From: Spirochaetia bacterium UBA5763
Lineage (GTDB): Bacteria; Spirochaetota; UBA4802; UBA5550
Reading direction: 5' to 3'
NCBI GenBank assembly: GCA_002418835.1
Contig: DIEX01000011.1
Coordinates: forward strand, 62,001-126,000
DNA: 64,000 nt
Of the stretch, positions 9,583 through 18,612 are shown in pieces. The notes under the pieces were generated by a model. It was not told where the DNA came from and made no database searches. It saw only the letters and a program-made list of their open reading frames with translations. Both the position numbers and the translations under genes were made by a program. How positions within the stretch are numbered: the stretch's first letter is position 1; the number at the start of each line of letters is the position of its first letter.

Positions 9583-10754
9583 TATTTTTTACCTCCGGAT
9601 ACTCTTTCTCCATTATATGCAGATTCGAGAATCATCAATGCCCCGCCTTTGCCGTACTGTTTTGCAAAGCTGTCCTCAACAGCCTCCGCAGTGCTTTCAA
9701 GAATATAACGGGGAATATTCAGTTCCTTAAGCGTAACCGGTATATACTTATTCATACCTTTCACTATTTCGAAAACTGCTTCCACTCCAAGGAGCCCCCT
9801 CTCTGTTTCAGCAGCAGCGCAGTAACGATCAATCCCAGCAACCGGAAGAAGGAGCTCACCCCTCACACTTTTTTTTGTATTCTTAAGCTTATAATCAAGT
9901 GTATGCGGAAGGAGTACAGCAGCACAAAGCTCCCTGCTGTTACCTGTTCTAACCGCCAGTTCCTCAGCAAGAGCAGAACCTATACCTTCAGGGGCATTTG
10001 ACCAGACGATTCCGGAGATCGCTATACCATTAGCAAGTCCCAGTACTGATTTCACGGAACCGCCATTAACTGCTGCTGCAAGATTTTCACAAATCAGCTG
10101 TATTGATGCAAATGCAAATGAATCATTCATCGGGTTGGCCGCATCTTCAGTACATGCTTCAACAGCCTCTGCCATTGCCCTCAGAGCGGGGAGTATTGTT
10201 TCAGCCTTCCCCCTTTTTTTCAGCATCCTCGGATCAATCACAGCAATATCAGGCATAAGTTCATCAGATTCATAGATACGCCCGTCTATGACGCTCCGCG
10301 TGGAAGTCTCTCTCCCTGAAGAGTCAGACGTGGGGATAACAATAAAGGGACACAGATGCATATTATCTGGGAGTGAATCAAACTGCAGGAGATCTTCAGT
10401 TTTATGCGAAACCAGCAGGTTCAGTGCCTTTGCTGCAAATGCGCAGCTCTCACCACCGATTGATATTATAGAATCGCAGCCGCGGGCCCTGAAAAGCCGG
10501 GCTGCATCAAGCACTGTCTTTGCTGAAGTATATGCTGTTACCCCATCAAAGACCGCGCCAATCACAAGCCCTGAATCACCATATGCATCAATAAGTATCT
10601 TTACAAGGCCTTCATCAACCGATCTTTTATCGGTGATTACAAGCGGCTTCACTGCATCCATGCTCTGCAGTTCATAAGGGATATTCTCAAGAGACTTCTT
10701 CCCTGATACTATCCTTGTTTTATTAAAAAATTTAAAGTAATCCGGTATCTGCAT
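9582..10754 (-). CDS. Iron-ADH paralogue lacking metal and nucleotide motifs (probable pseudoenzyme)
   Basis: Clearly homologous along its 390 residues to the intact ADH at 7733-9010; both begin MQIP and align with few gaps. Yet every key residue is changed. The four metal ligands become Arg192, Glu196, Ser260 and Arg274, the conserved fifth His becomes Glu264, GGGSVLD becomes GGESCAF, and TTSGTGSE becomes TSDSSGRE. The reading frame is complete, has a start 3 bp behind the AOR stop and is not decayed, so it appears to be a maintained non-catalytic protein rather than a pseudogene. It may be a structural or regulatory partner of the intact ADH or the AOR. Confidence 0.8.
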   Translation of the reverse strand: MQIPDYFKFFNKTRIVSGKKSLENIPYELQSMDAVKPLVITDKRSVDEGLVKILIDAYGDSGLVIGAVFDGVTAYTSAKTVLDAARLFRARGCDSIISIGGESCAFAAKALNLLVSHKTEDLLQFDSLPDNMHLCPFIVIPTSDSSGRETSTRSVIDGRIYESDELMPDIAVIDPRMLKKRGKAETILPALRAMAEAVEACTEDAANPMNDSFAFASIQLICENLAAAVNGGSVKSVLGLANGIAISGIVWSNAPEGIGSALAEELAVRTGNSRELCAAVLLPHTLDYKLKNTKKSVRGELLLPVAGIDRYCAAAETERGLLGVEAVFEIVKGMNKYIPVTLKELNIPRYILESTAEAVEDSFAKQYGKGGALMILESAYNGERVSGGKK

Positions 10755-10757
10755 ATA

Positions 10758-12629
10758 TCACACCGCCATTCTTTTCTTTATTTTAAGTCGTCTTACAGTT
10801 CTCTCTTTAGGGATTCCGTTTTTATCAAAACCCCGGACAAAGTAATACCTGTTAAGCATCTTTTCAAGGGGGATCGCCCTCTCCTTTGAATCGCACTTGC
10901 GGAATTCATTAAGCAGCCTGTCAGGAAGTGTATCATCCTTGCGTGAAATCCCCTCAGCACAGTTCATCACCCTTTCAAGCACCTGCACCCTTGCACCCAC
11001 ACGGAGAAACGCTGTCATACCAAGCCTGTTCCCTATTACGGCAGACCAGAGTTCAGGCCAGAGGCTCACATCAACAAATCTCATGGCAACACCTGCCATA
11101 AGGTTCATCATAAATTTAAGGACAGGCCTTGGCGAATACTTCATCAGCAGCGTTTCCAGCTCATATGGGAAGACTGTGAACACACAGGTCTGAAGGGAGT
11201 TTATGGCTGAGTAGATATCCTCCTGATACTTCACCATTGATGCCTTACTCCTGTACGAGTAGGCATCCATGAGACCGAGATATACCTCAAGCCCGAATGC
11301 CGTTGCCGACAGGTGACATGCCCCCCTGTTTGCAACAGCATAAGAGAGTCCCTGACCGAATGCGCCCCTGGGATCATAAGCCGCCATCTCAAGCCCCTTG
11401 ACCTGAATCGCGAAATCCTCTCCGCCATATTTTTTTGAGCAGTATCTTGAACCCATTGCGAGGTCTTTCCCTATACCCTTCATATGAGCTATATCTTTTA
11501 AAACTTCGCATACACCATCTGCTGACCCGAACTTCAGATCTGACTTAAACAACCCCCGTTCTGTAGCCTCCATTGCCCATGCGATTGTTCCACCCGCTGT
11601 AATTGTATCCATGCCCATAAGTGTACATATCTCGTTGAAATCAGAAATCTTCACAGGGTCAAATATCTCAAGGTTTGACCCCATGAGCCCCACAGTTTCA
11701 TATTCGGGGATCTGCCTCATCTGGCCGTTAATGTTACCCTTGTGGCCGCAGAGTATCGTACAGGGTTTGCATGTACTGTAGGAGGTCTTGAACTTCTCGG
11801 CCATCTCCTCTCCTGAAATTTTATGCGCCTCTCCGTGAGTCCCCCCTGTAAAATTTCTCACAGGGAGGAGCCCCCCTGCATTGTTGAGATTAACATTGGC
11901 ATTGGTTCCGAAGTTCCTGTAGCTCCCTGCGGAGATATCATTCCCGTTTATGTAATCTGTGGCTTTCTTCTTTGCCTTCTCAAATTTTTTCTGGTTTACA
12001 GGGAGAATTTTAAACTCCTTACCCTTCGCGGATATTGCTTTGAGATTTTTCGAGCCCATTACTGCTCCCATCCCTCCGCGCCCCAGGAACCTGTGGCCTG
12101 AAGCGACATTGGCGTAAAGCACAAGGTTCTCTCCGGCAGGGCCGATTGCAAGCGCTCCGCCTGAATCTTTAGAAATCTCCTCCTGGGTCTTCTGTGTGTC
12201 CATTCCCCAGAGTTTTTTTGCATCCCTGAACTCAACTCCCTTTGAATCCACATAGAGATAAACCGGGGTATTTGACTTACCTTTAACAATAAGGCCATCC
12301 CATCCTGAAGTCTTCAGAGCCATGCCGAAAGCCCCTCCGCATGAACATGATGTCATAATCCCTGTAAGAGGTGACTTCGTTACAGCTGCAAACCTCCCGG
12401 AGCATGGAGCCCCTGTGCCCAGCAGCACCCCTGTATGTATTGCGATCATGTTATCCTCGCCAAGCGGATCAATACCCGGCTCCATTCTGTCATAAAGCAT
12501 TTTCAGAGCCAGACCCTTACCGCCTAGGTAGAGCTTCAGATCCTCCTTCGGAACTTCATATACGCTGAAGCTCTTTTTTGTCAGGTTAACTTCAAGGATC
12601 CTGTTGCTTGTGCCGGTTATCTCCTGCAT
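10758..12629 (-). CDS. aor: Aldehyde:ferredoxin oxidoreductase (tungsten family)
   Basis: AOR oxidises aldehydes to carboxylic acids at a tungsten bis-pterin centre and reduces ferredoxin. The protein is 623 residues, normal length. It has the N-terminal pterin-binding domain (GGKGLALKML, then LGRGGMGAVMGSKN near 182-195). The [4Fe-4S] ligands are in a CxxCxxxC motif, Cys287, Cys290 and Cys294, with the fourth Cys at 482. The longest frame begins with GTG at 12632, but the ATG at 12629 lies 7 bp behind an AAGGAG site and is preferred. An upstream MoaD and downstream ADHs support an alcohol-to-acid pathway. No separate ferredoxin-like AOR small subunit is present. The substrate is unknown. Confidence 0.9.
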   Translation of the reverse strand: MQEITGTSNRILEVNLTKKSFSVYEVPKEDLKLYLGGKGLALKMLYDRMEPGIDPLGEDNMIAIHTGVLLGTGAPCSGRFAAVTKSPLTGIMTSCSCGGAFGMALKTSGWDGLIVKGKSNTPVYLYVDSKGVEFRDAKKLWGMDTQKTQEEISKDSGGALAIGPAGENLVLYANVASGHRFLGRGGMGAVMGSKNLKAISAKGKEFKILPVNQKKFEKAKKKATDYINGNDISAGSYRNFGTNANVNLNNAGGLLPVRNFTGGTHGEAHKISGEEMAEKFKTSYSTCKPCTILCGHKGNINGQMRQIPEYETVGLMGSNLEIFDPVKISDFNEICTLMGMDTITAGGTIAWAMEATERGLFKSDLKFGSADGVCEVLKDIAHMKGIGKDLAMGSRYCSKKYGGEDFAIQVKGLEMAAYDPRGAFGQGLSYAVANRGACHLSATAFGLEVYLGLMDAYSYRSKASMVKYQEDIYSAINSLQTCVFTVFPYELETLLMKYSPRPVLKFMMNLMAGVAMRFVDVSLWPELWSAVIGNRLGMTAFLRVGARVQVLERVMNCAEGISRKDDTLPDRLLNEFRKCDSKERAIPLEKMLNRYYFVRGFDKNGIPKERTVRRLKIKKRMAV

Positions 12630-12680
12630 CACATTTCTCCTTCATTTTTTATTTTTGTTTAACAGGCTTGTTGAGGAGGT

Positions 12681-12935
12681 TCATCCCCCTCCTGATATTT
12701 TAAGACATGAAATCTCTGCGGATTCCATAAATTTCGTGCGTAGATTAATTCTCTCCCCTCCTGAAAAAAAAGCGTATCCGGAAAGTTTCTGAAGCCCTGA
12801 ATCAGCAATAATATTCTTCAGCTTTGTTCCCTTATTAACTTTGATTATTACCCCGGAATTAACATTATAATCCGGAATTTTTAGCTCTTTTTCCAGACCG
12901 GAGTACAGTTTTAATGTAATTATTATATCTTCCAT
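12681..12935 (-). CDS. moaD: MoaD/ThiS-family sulfur carrier
   Basis: An 84-residue ubiquitin-fold protein ending in Gly-Gly-Gly, the C-terminus that is adenylated and thiocarboxylated in MoaD. It would supply sulfur to the dithiolene of the pterin cofactor used by the adjacent AOR, 51 bp downstream. MoaD-like genes commonly accompany AOR genes, which supports this role over thiamine synthesis. The N-terminal half is typical of the family (YSGLEKEL). The ATG has no clear ribosome site. Confidence 0.75.
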   Translation of the reverse strand: MEDIIITLKLYSGLEKELKIPDYNVNSGVIIKVNKGTKLKNIIADSGLQKLSGYAFFSGGERINLRTKFMESAEISCLKISGGG

Positions 12936-13055
12936 AAAATTTTAAATGAATAATCAAATTCAGGACAGTCTATGCTATTATTAACAGAAATTCCGGAGAG
13001 ATCGTCCGAATCTATATATCCGGACAGATTTTTTATGAAAACCGGAGAAAATAAC

Positions 13056-14147
13056 TCATTTCACTGTTTTACTTTTGCGGAACTCAAGGGGGGTAATCCC
13101 TGCAATTTTTGTGAAGGCATCGTAGAAGGTGGATTTTGAATTGAAACCTGCTTCATAGGCGATATTGAGCACAGTCCACTCTGTTTTTTCGAGAAGAAGT
13201 TCCTTGGCGTATTCAACGCGGTAGGTATTTACGAAAGTATTAAAATTCATATTAAGTCTTTCATTAAGAAGCTGCGACAGCTGGTGGTGGGTTATATCGA
13301 GGATAATTGCCACATCCTTCAGTGTAATCTCCTCATTAAGGAAAAGCCTTTCACTCTTCATAATTGCATCAAGACTCACCATCAGAGTATCGACATCAAC
13401 CCCTTTTAAAAGAGATCTCGAATAATTCCCCTTCTTTACATTCATGGAGAGGAGTTGAAGAAAATGAGGATACCTGATGCTCACAAGGTAAGTAAAGATA
13501 AAACATATTGAGATCAATATAGCGCTATACCTTATAAAACCGCTGTCACCGGCAAGATACCCTGGAACCGCAAGGAGGGTTGACATGGTTGATCCGATAG
13601 AATAAAGAAACGTTATACATACAATATTATTCCCCTCCCCTGCTTTTAACGAAGGAACGAGTATCTTTATAAGTGCAAGATGATACATAAGCATCTGAAA
13701 AAGCCCCCCTGCCGCAGTCAGTTTGAATATCAGTACACCTGCGGAGTTGCTGCCGGAAAAAAATTCATGAACAATGGCAATCTTGATTTCCCGGTCAAGC
13801 ATTACGAGGTATGTGTCCAGTATCAGGGCAAGAAGCGCCGGAAGAAAAAAAAGATAGAACCTTCGCGGAGGCTCAACTCCGGGGAAAGCAACAACATAAT
13901 AAGCATAATAGAGTACCGGCGAAAAAACAAAGATCACCGTTGAATGATACGATATAAGCTCCGGCCTTACAAGAATCGAATGAGTAACTACAGAATAAAA
14001 CTGAAGAAGTATAACCCCCATAAGGCTGAAGAGAATAAAAAGATTAATATTCTCCCTCTTCCTCTTTTTCACAACAAGCTGCCCTGCTGCTGTGAGGAAA
14101 CAGGAAAGTCCTGAAAAGAATATGAAGTTTTCTGAAATTGTAATCAT
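13056..14147 (-). CDS. Membrane-anchored AraC-type regulator (7TM + HTH)
   Basis: About 363 residues. The N-terminal two thirds (to about 220) hold six or seven hydrophobic helices, and residues about 265-362 form an AraC DNA-binding domain with both helix-turn-helices (the second includes YEAGFNSKSTFYDAF, ending in TPLEFRKSK). Proteins of this layout keep DNA binding tied to a membrane sensor. The long frame starts at a TTG (14150); the adjacent ATG at 14147 is preferred. It is upstream of and on the same strand as the moaD-AOR operon (120-bp gap), so it is the natural candidate for its regulator. A paralogue lies at 21526-22623. Confidence 0.85.
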   Translation of the reverse strand: MITISENFIFFSGLSCFLTAAGQLVVKKRKRENINLFILFSLMGVILLQFYSVVTHSILVRPELISYHSTVIFVFSPVLYYAYYVVAFPGVEPPRRFYLFFLPALLALILDTYLVMLDREIKIAIVHEFFSGSNSAGVLIFKLTAAGGLFQMLMYHLALIKILVPSLKAGEGNNIVCITFLYSIGSTMSTLLAVPGYLAGDSGFIRYSAILISICFIFTYLVSIRYPHFLQLLSMNVKKGNYSRSLLKGVDVDTLMVSLDAIMKSERLFLNEEITLKDVAIILDITHHQLSQLLNERLNMNFNTFVNTYRVEYAKELLLEKTEWTVLNIAYEAGFNSKSTFYDAFTKIAGITPLEFRKSKTVK

Positions 14148-14322
14148 CAAAATTCACCGCCGCTGGAAATATTACAATATGCAGCGGCTTAACTTCAAGC
14201 GTTTTCTCACTGAAGGAATAACATTTCAGGTAAATATATTTCATTTAAGCTTTCGCAGAAAGTTGATTATCTTATAATTTGTAATTACTATAGAATAAAG
14301 ATTACCGGAATGAAATTCTGAC

Positions 14323-16968
14323 ATGACAGAGATATACCAAAAAACACCAAAAAGAGATCTCCTGCTTAAACCTCTGGTATCCATAATTCTTCTTGCGTGT
14401 ATAACCATAGGCACGTTTCTTTTTCTTCATCAGCAGTGGATAGAATCTCTCTCAGAAGAGGTTGAACTTCAGCACCGTCAGAATATCTCACAGATTGCAG
14501 GGATAGCCAGAAACACAATAGAACCGATCCTCATTCATTATCGCTTGGGTAAAATCAGCCGCAGCGATGCTGTCATGGCGATACGTAAAACAGTACGGCA
14601 GATGACTTACAAAGATCAATATGGTGATAACTATGTTTTTATGAGCTCTTATAACGGCATAATGCTTGTACAGCCTTTCGAGCCTCACAAGGAGATGACA
14701 AATCAATGGGATCTGCGTGACAGCAACAGGGTATATATAATCAGGGAACTGGTTAAAGCCGCAAAGACATCCCCCGAAGGTTCCTTCGTAAAATATCATT
14801 ACTACCTCCCCAGTGTACATTCTCTCCAGGAGAAACTGGCTTATGTTATCGGTATACCTGAACTTGAATGTTATATAGGAACAGGTATGTATATGCAGAG
14901 GGCAATTCAGGAGCAGAAAGATATTCTGAAAAGAGTTAAATTCAGCTCCATCCTGTTTTTTATAGCTATACTCATCCCCCTTTCACTGGCCATCCTCTTT
15001 ATACTGAACAGAAACCATCTCCTCTTAAACGAAATCAGTTCACGCGAAGCAGCCGAAAATGAGCTGAAAAAGAGTGAAGAGAAATACCGATCGATTTTTG
15101 AAAACGTACCCCAGGGGATTTACCAGACAGAACCTGACGGGCGCTTCAGAAATGCCAATAAAACTCTGGCGAAAATGTACGGTTATTATTCAGCCGAAGA
15201 TATGATTAAAAACACTTATAGTGTAGCAGAACAGTATTACGCGGAGCCATGCTACAGGGAAAACTTTCTGAAGATTATGAAAGAGAAGGGTTATGTTGAA
15301 AAATTTCTTACGCGGTTTAAAAGGATAGATGGCACCTTTTTCTGGGGGACAAATAACGCAAGGGAAGTAAAAGATGAATCAGGGAATATTCTTTACTATG
15401 AAGGATCAATCGAAGACATAACAACTCTGATAGAAGCTGAAGCAAGGGCAAAACAGTCCGAAGAAAAATTTTCTAAAATATTTCTGACTTCACCTGAATT
15501 AGTTGCCATAACCCGCCTCCATGACGGAAAATTTATCGATGTTAATCCCGGATTTGAAAAGATAACAGGCTGGAAAAAAGAGGAAGTCATGGGTCTGACC
15601 TCCCTTGACATTAAATTCTGGAATGATATATCGCATAGACAGAAGATGTTTGATGAACTTAAAACTGCGGGGAGTGTGCTTTACAGGGAAGTCGCTTTCA
15701 GACGCAAAGACGGCTCAGTGGGCAACGGGATATACTCAGCCAGGACAATTACCATAGCTGATGAAGAATGCCTTGTATTTGCCATGCACGATATTACCGA
15801 AAGAAAACAATTAGCCGAAGAACAGCGTAAACTGGAACAGCAGCTTTACCATTCACAGAAGATGGACGCCATAGGCAAGCTCGCAGGGGGAGTGGCCCAC
15901 GACTTCAACAACATGCTTGCGGGTATTCAGGGCCTTGTGTCACTGATGCTTATTAAATGCTCTCCAGATGACCCAATGCATAAAAGGCTGACAAAAATCG
16001 AGGAGCAGATAAAGAGAGGCTCATCCCTCACAAAACAGCTTCTCAACCTTGCGCATGAAAGTAAAAATGAAAAAACTACACTAGACATCAATGAACTTCT
16101 CAATAAAAGCGTTGAGATTTTCACTGAAGCAAAAAAAGGTATTGAGATCAATTTTAAACCGGGGAGCAATATTCATCCGGTTGAAGCTGACGCAGGGCAG
16201 ATAGATCAGGTTATCCTCAATCTTTTCATCAACGCAGATCACGCGATGCCTGATGGAGGTTCTATTACACTTCAGACATCTGAAATTACTATAAACGAAA
16301 GTGATTCAAAAAGATTTGCACTGAAGCCCGGCGACTATGTAAAGATATCTGTGTCTGATACCGGCACAGGGATGGACAGCGAAACAGTAAAAAAAATCTT
16401 TGAGCCATTCTTCACCACAAAAACCGAAAGAGGGGGCACAGGTCTCGGACTCGCTTCAGCATACGGGATTATACGGAACCATGAGGGGATAATCAGCGTT
16501 TACAGCGAACCGGGCCACGGAAGTACATTTAATATTTATCTTCCTTCGTCATGCAAAGTAATTAAAAAAGAGAGGCTCCCGGCAAAGAATATTTTTTACG
16601 GCAGCGGCACCATACTTATCGTTGATGATGAACTGCCGATACTTGAAGCAGTTTCCGAGATGCTTAATATACTGGGGTACAGGGCTTTGCAGGCATCTTC
16701 CGGGGAGGATGCTGTCTCAATTTACAGGGAGGAGAAAGATACCATCAATCTGGTGATACTGGATATGATAATGCCTGTGATGAGCGGTTCTCAGGTGCTC
16801 AAGGCTCTTCGTGAGATTAATCCTGACGTCAGAGTCATACTCTCCAGCGGATACGTTATGCAGGGGAACGCGGTTAAAGTTCTTGAATATGAACACAGCA
16901 ATTTTATGCAGAAACCGTACAGTATTACCGACCTCTCAAGGATTGTGCACGATGCACTGAATTCATAA
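14323..16968 (+). CDS. Cache/PAS hybrid sensor histidine kinase/response regulator
   Basis: A hybrid kinase of 881 residues. A first membrane helix (about 17-34) leads to an extracytoplasmic single Cache domain (about 45-195, with DNYVFMSS and YIGTGMY, typical of small-ligand sCache_2 sensors). A second helix (about 205-227) and two PAS domains (from about 252 and 379) follow. The phosphoacceptor is His526 in GGVAHDFNN. The ATPase domain holds the EPFFTTK and GTGLGL motifs. The receiver has Asp768/769, Asp814 and Lys864. It is divergent from the AraC-type regulator gene with 175 bp between them, and the two may respond to related substrates. No output regulator adjoins it. Confidence 0.9.
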   Translation: MTEIYQKTPKRDLLLKPLVSIILLACITIGTFLFLHQQWIESLSEEVELQHRQNISQIAGIARNTIEPILIHYRLGKISRSDAVMAIRKTVRQMTYKDQYGDNYVFMSSYNGIMLVQPFEPHKEMTNQWDLRDSNRVYIIRELVKAAKTSPEGSFVKYHYYLPSVHSLQEKLAYVIGIPELECYIGTGMYMQRAIQEQKDILKRVKFSSILFFIAILIPLSLAILFILNRNHLLLNEISSREAAENELKKSEEKYRSIFENVPQGIYQTEPDGRFRNANKTLAKMYGYYSAEDMIKNTYSVAEQYYAEPCYRENFLKIMKEKGYVEKFLTRFKRIDGTFFWGTNNAREVKDESGNILYYEGSIEDITTLIEAEARAKQSEEKFSKIFLTSPELVAITRLHDGKFIDVNPGFEKITGWKKEEVMGLTSLDIKFWNDISHRQKMFDELKTAGSVLYREVAFRRKDGSVGNGIYSARTITIADEECLVFAMHDITERKQLAEEQRKLEQQLYHSQKMDAIGKLAGGVAHDFNNMLAGIQGLVSLMLIKCSPDDPMHKRLTKIEEQIKRGSSLTKQLLNLAHESKNEKTTLDINELLNKSVEIFTEAKKGIEINFKPGSNIHPVEADAGQIDQVILNLFINADHAMPDGGSITLQTSEITINESDSKRFALKPGDYVKISVSDTGTGMDSETVKKIFEPFFTTKTERGGTGLGLASAYGIIRNHEGIISVYSEPGHGSTFNIYLPSSCKVIKKERLPAKNIFYGSGTILIVDDELPILEAVSEMLNILGYRALQASSGEDAVSIYREEKDTINLVILDMIMPVMSGSQVLKALREINPDVRVILSSGYVMQGNAVKVLEYEHSNFMQKPYSITDLSRIVHDALNS

Positions 16969-17016
16969 CGGGTAAAGAATAAAAATTATTTCTTTTTCAT
17001 AGACTCCGCGCATACA

Positions 17017-17385
17017 TCACCCTCCTCCGCGGCTTCGAGCCATTTTTTTTAATTCAGAAGTCCGGGCTTCGGTGAGATCTTTCAGAAGAAAAAGCTGACA
17101 CATGGTACGGGTAGAACCGGCTTTGCTGTTGTAATCATGGAACTTAAGTTTAACCTCTGCATCACGGAATTTAATCCAGAGAGCCTGCGATTCCTTCAGG
17201 TTCCGGATAAATACTTTATCAGATTTATACTCTTTCAGAATCTTATTGTAGACTTCATTAATGGCTGTATCAGCAAGCTTATAATCCTGAAGCGCGGCGT
17301 AGGTCATTTCACTTTGTGTCTGGGGATAGAGATTTATTGAGAACAGAAGTGCCGTGAGAATAAATAATACTTTGTACTGTTTCAT
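17017..17385 (-). CDS. LprI-family (DUF1311) exported protein
   Basis: A 122-residue protein with a signal peptide (about residues 1-22). It then shows the LprI pattern: a helix with LADTAINEVYNKIL, an LKESQALWIKFRDAE segment and a late Cys. LprI-family proteins are periplasmic or surface proteins, and some inhibit lysozyme; that activity is not established here because the second conserved Cys of the family is not seen. Its gene lies 6 bp behind the lipoprotein gene and is likely the last of a three-gene operon of exported proteins. Confidence 0.7.
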   Translation of the reverse strand: MKQYKVLFILTALLFSINLYPQTQSEMTYAALQDYKLADTAINEVYNKILKEYKSDKVFIRNLKESQALWIKFRDAEVKLKFHDYNSKAGSTRTMCQLFLLKDLTEARTSELKKMARSRGGG

Positions 17386-17391
17386 TAAATG

Positions 17392-17859
17392 CTAATCCTC
17401 TTTTATGAATTCAAGAAACTTCACATCACATTTCTTAAAGCATACATACTGATTTAAAGAATTTCCATAATTCTGTACAGTAATTTTTCCTTCAGAGTAT
17501 AGTCCCTCTATTGCCGCATTATCTCCGCTCCGTTTTGTACCTGTGAAAGCAAGATATATATTCTTCCCATCCTTAACAACAGAAAGTTTACCTGAATTTT
17601 TCACACCTTTGCCGGTTATTGAATAGGTATATCCGCTGTTATCTTTTTTAATTGTTATAACAATATCACAAACCTGATTATCAGAGAGTTTATAAACTCC
17701 GGAGTAATCAACATCAACGGATTTACTCTCAGTCATACCGGTCTTTCCGGCTCCATTATTCCTAGAAGATTTACTGACGGCACAGGATATTACTGTCATT
17801 GTTACAACAATAACCAGAGAGACTACTGAAAGAGCTGATAAAGATTTCTGAATTTTCAT
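17392..17859 (-). CDS. Hypothetical lipoprotein
   Basis: 155 residues. An N-terminal hydrophobic stretch ends in a lipobox (VISC, Cys about 26), so the mature protein is likely lipid-anchored. The rest is predicted beta-rich, with a YSGVYKL start and an internal KISG-like pattern resembling small lipocalin-type or DUF domains, but no family was recognised. Three further cysteines lie in the mature part. The start overlaps the stop of the upstream gene by four bases (ATGA), which implies translational coupling. Confidence 0.6.
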   Translation of the reverse strand: MKIQKSLSALSVVSLVIVVTMTVISCAVSKSSRNNGAGKTGMTESKSVDVDYSGVYKLSDNQVCDIVITIKKDNSGYTYSITGKGVKNSGKLSVVKDGKNIYLAFTGTKRSGDNAAIEGLYSEGKITVQNYGNSLNQYVCFKKCDVKFLEFIKED

Positions 17860-18509
17860 TTACTCACCCTGGTATAATCTACAAGAATATACCTGCTCTT
17901 ACCTTTTTCGGTTACCTTCTGAAGTGTCGCTTTCATTTTATCTGTTATCTGCGGGACATCATCAGGGGAAGCTTTTTTCCATACATTCTCATTTGCATGA
18001 GTGTCTCCGGCCCATCCTGAACCTGCGCTGTAGACATTCACTGTTGCGGTGAATATATTACCGCCATTATCGTAGAGGCTCGCAATCTGCGAAAAGTCGA
18101 ACTCCTCTCCGGACGCATCAGTTGTGTAATACCATCCGTCTTTGTAGTCAATACCGCTGTCTGCAATGGACTGGTGCTTTGTAATCTTTTTACCGAAAAA
18201 TTTCATTACTGTCTCATCGATGTACGAGGCCTTGATCTTCACCTGATATTCCTTGCCGCCCTTTGTAAAACGCTTTTCATTGTTCCTGTAATTGTGATAG
18301 ATACTGAATTCAATGAGTTTAATATCGCTGATTTTATCCTTCGCGAAAGGTTCGACAAAGACTTCAGAGAAATTACTGAAGAAGGTATTCAGTTCCTTTT
18401 TTTCCTTCGGGGTGAGTTTTACTTCTTTGCCGGGGGTCTGGGCGAAAGCAATTGATGCTGCGAATGCTAATATAAGTAATATACCTGCTGTATTTTTAAA
18501 TTTCATCAT
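17856..18509 (-). CDS. Hypothetical exported protein
   Basis: 217 residues with a clear Sec signal peptide (cleavage after AFAQ, about residue 24). The mature protein is hydrophilic and rich in Lys, with no recognised family. A segment near the middle (DSGIDYKDGWYYT) suggests beta structure. The start is well supported by an AAGGAG site 7 bp before the first of two ATGs. It is the first gene of a three-gene run (hypothetical, lipoprotein, LprI-like), all exported. Function is unknown. Confidence 0.6.
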   Translation of the reverse strand: MMKFKNTAGILLILAFAASIAFAQTPGKEVKLTPKEKKELNTFFSNFSEVFVEPFAKDKISDIKLIEFSIYHNYRNNEKRFTKGGKEYQVKIKASYIDETVMKFFGKKITKHQSIADSGIDYKDGWYYTTDASGEEFDFSQIASLYDNGGNIFTATVNVYSAGSGWAGDTHANENVWKKASPDDVPQITDKMKATLQKVTEKGKSRYILVDYTRVSK

Positions 18510-18612
18510 AGGTATTCTCCTTAATATTTCAAGATCAAGACTATTGCACTTCTATGAGCATAAAAACCACTTCTGCTTACAAATAGCTACTACAAATCCA
18601 TCTGGATACAGT

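Noticed and set aside
9582..10754. Pseudogene call for the altered ADH
   Set aside because: The frame is full-length, tightly placed in an operon with coupled starts and has no stop or frameshift, so a pseudoenzyme is more likely.
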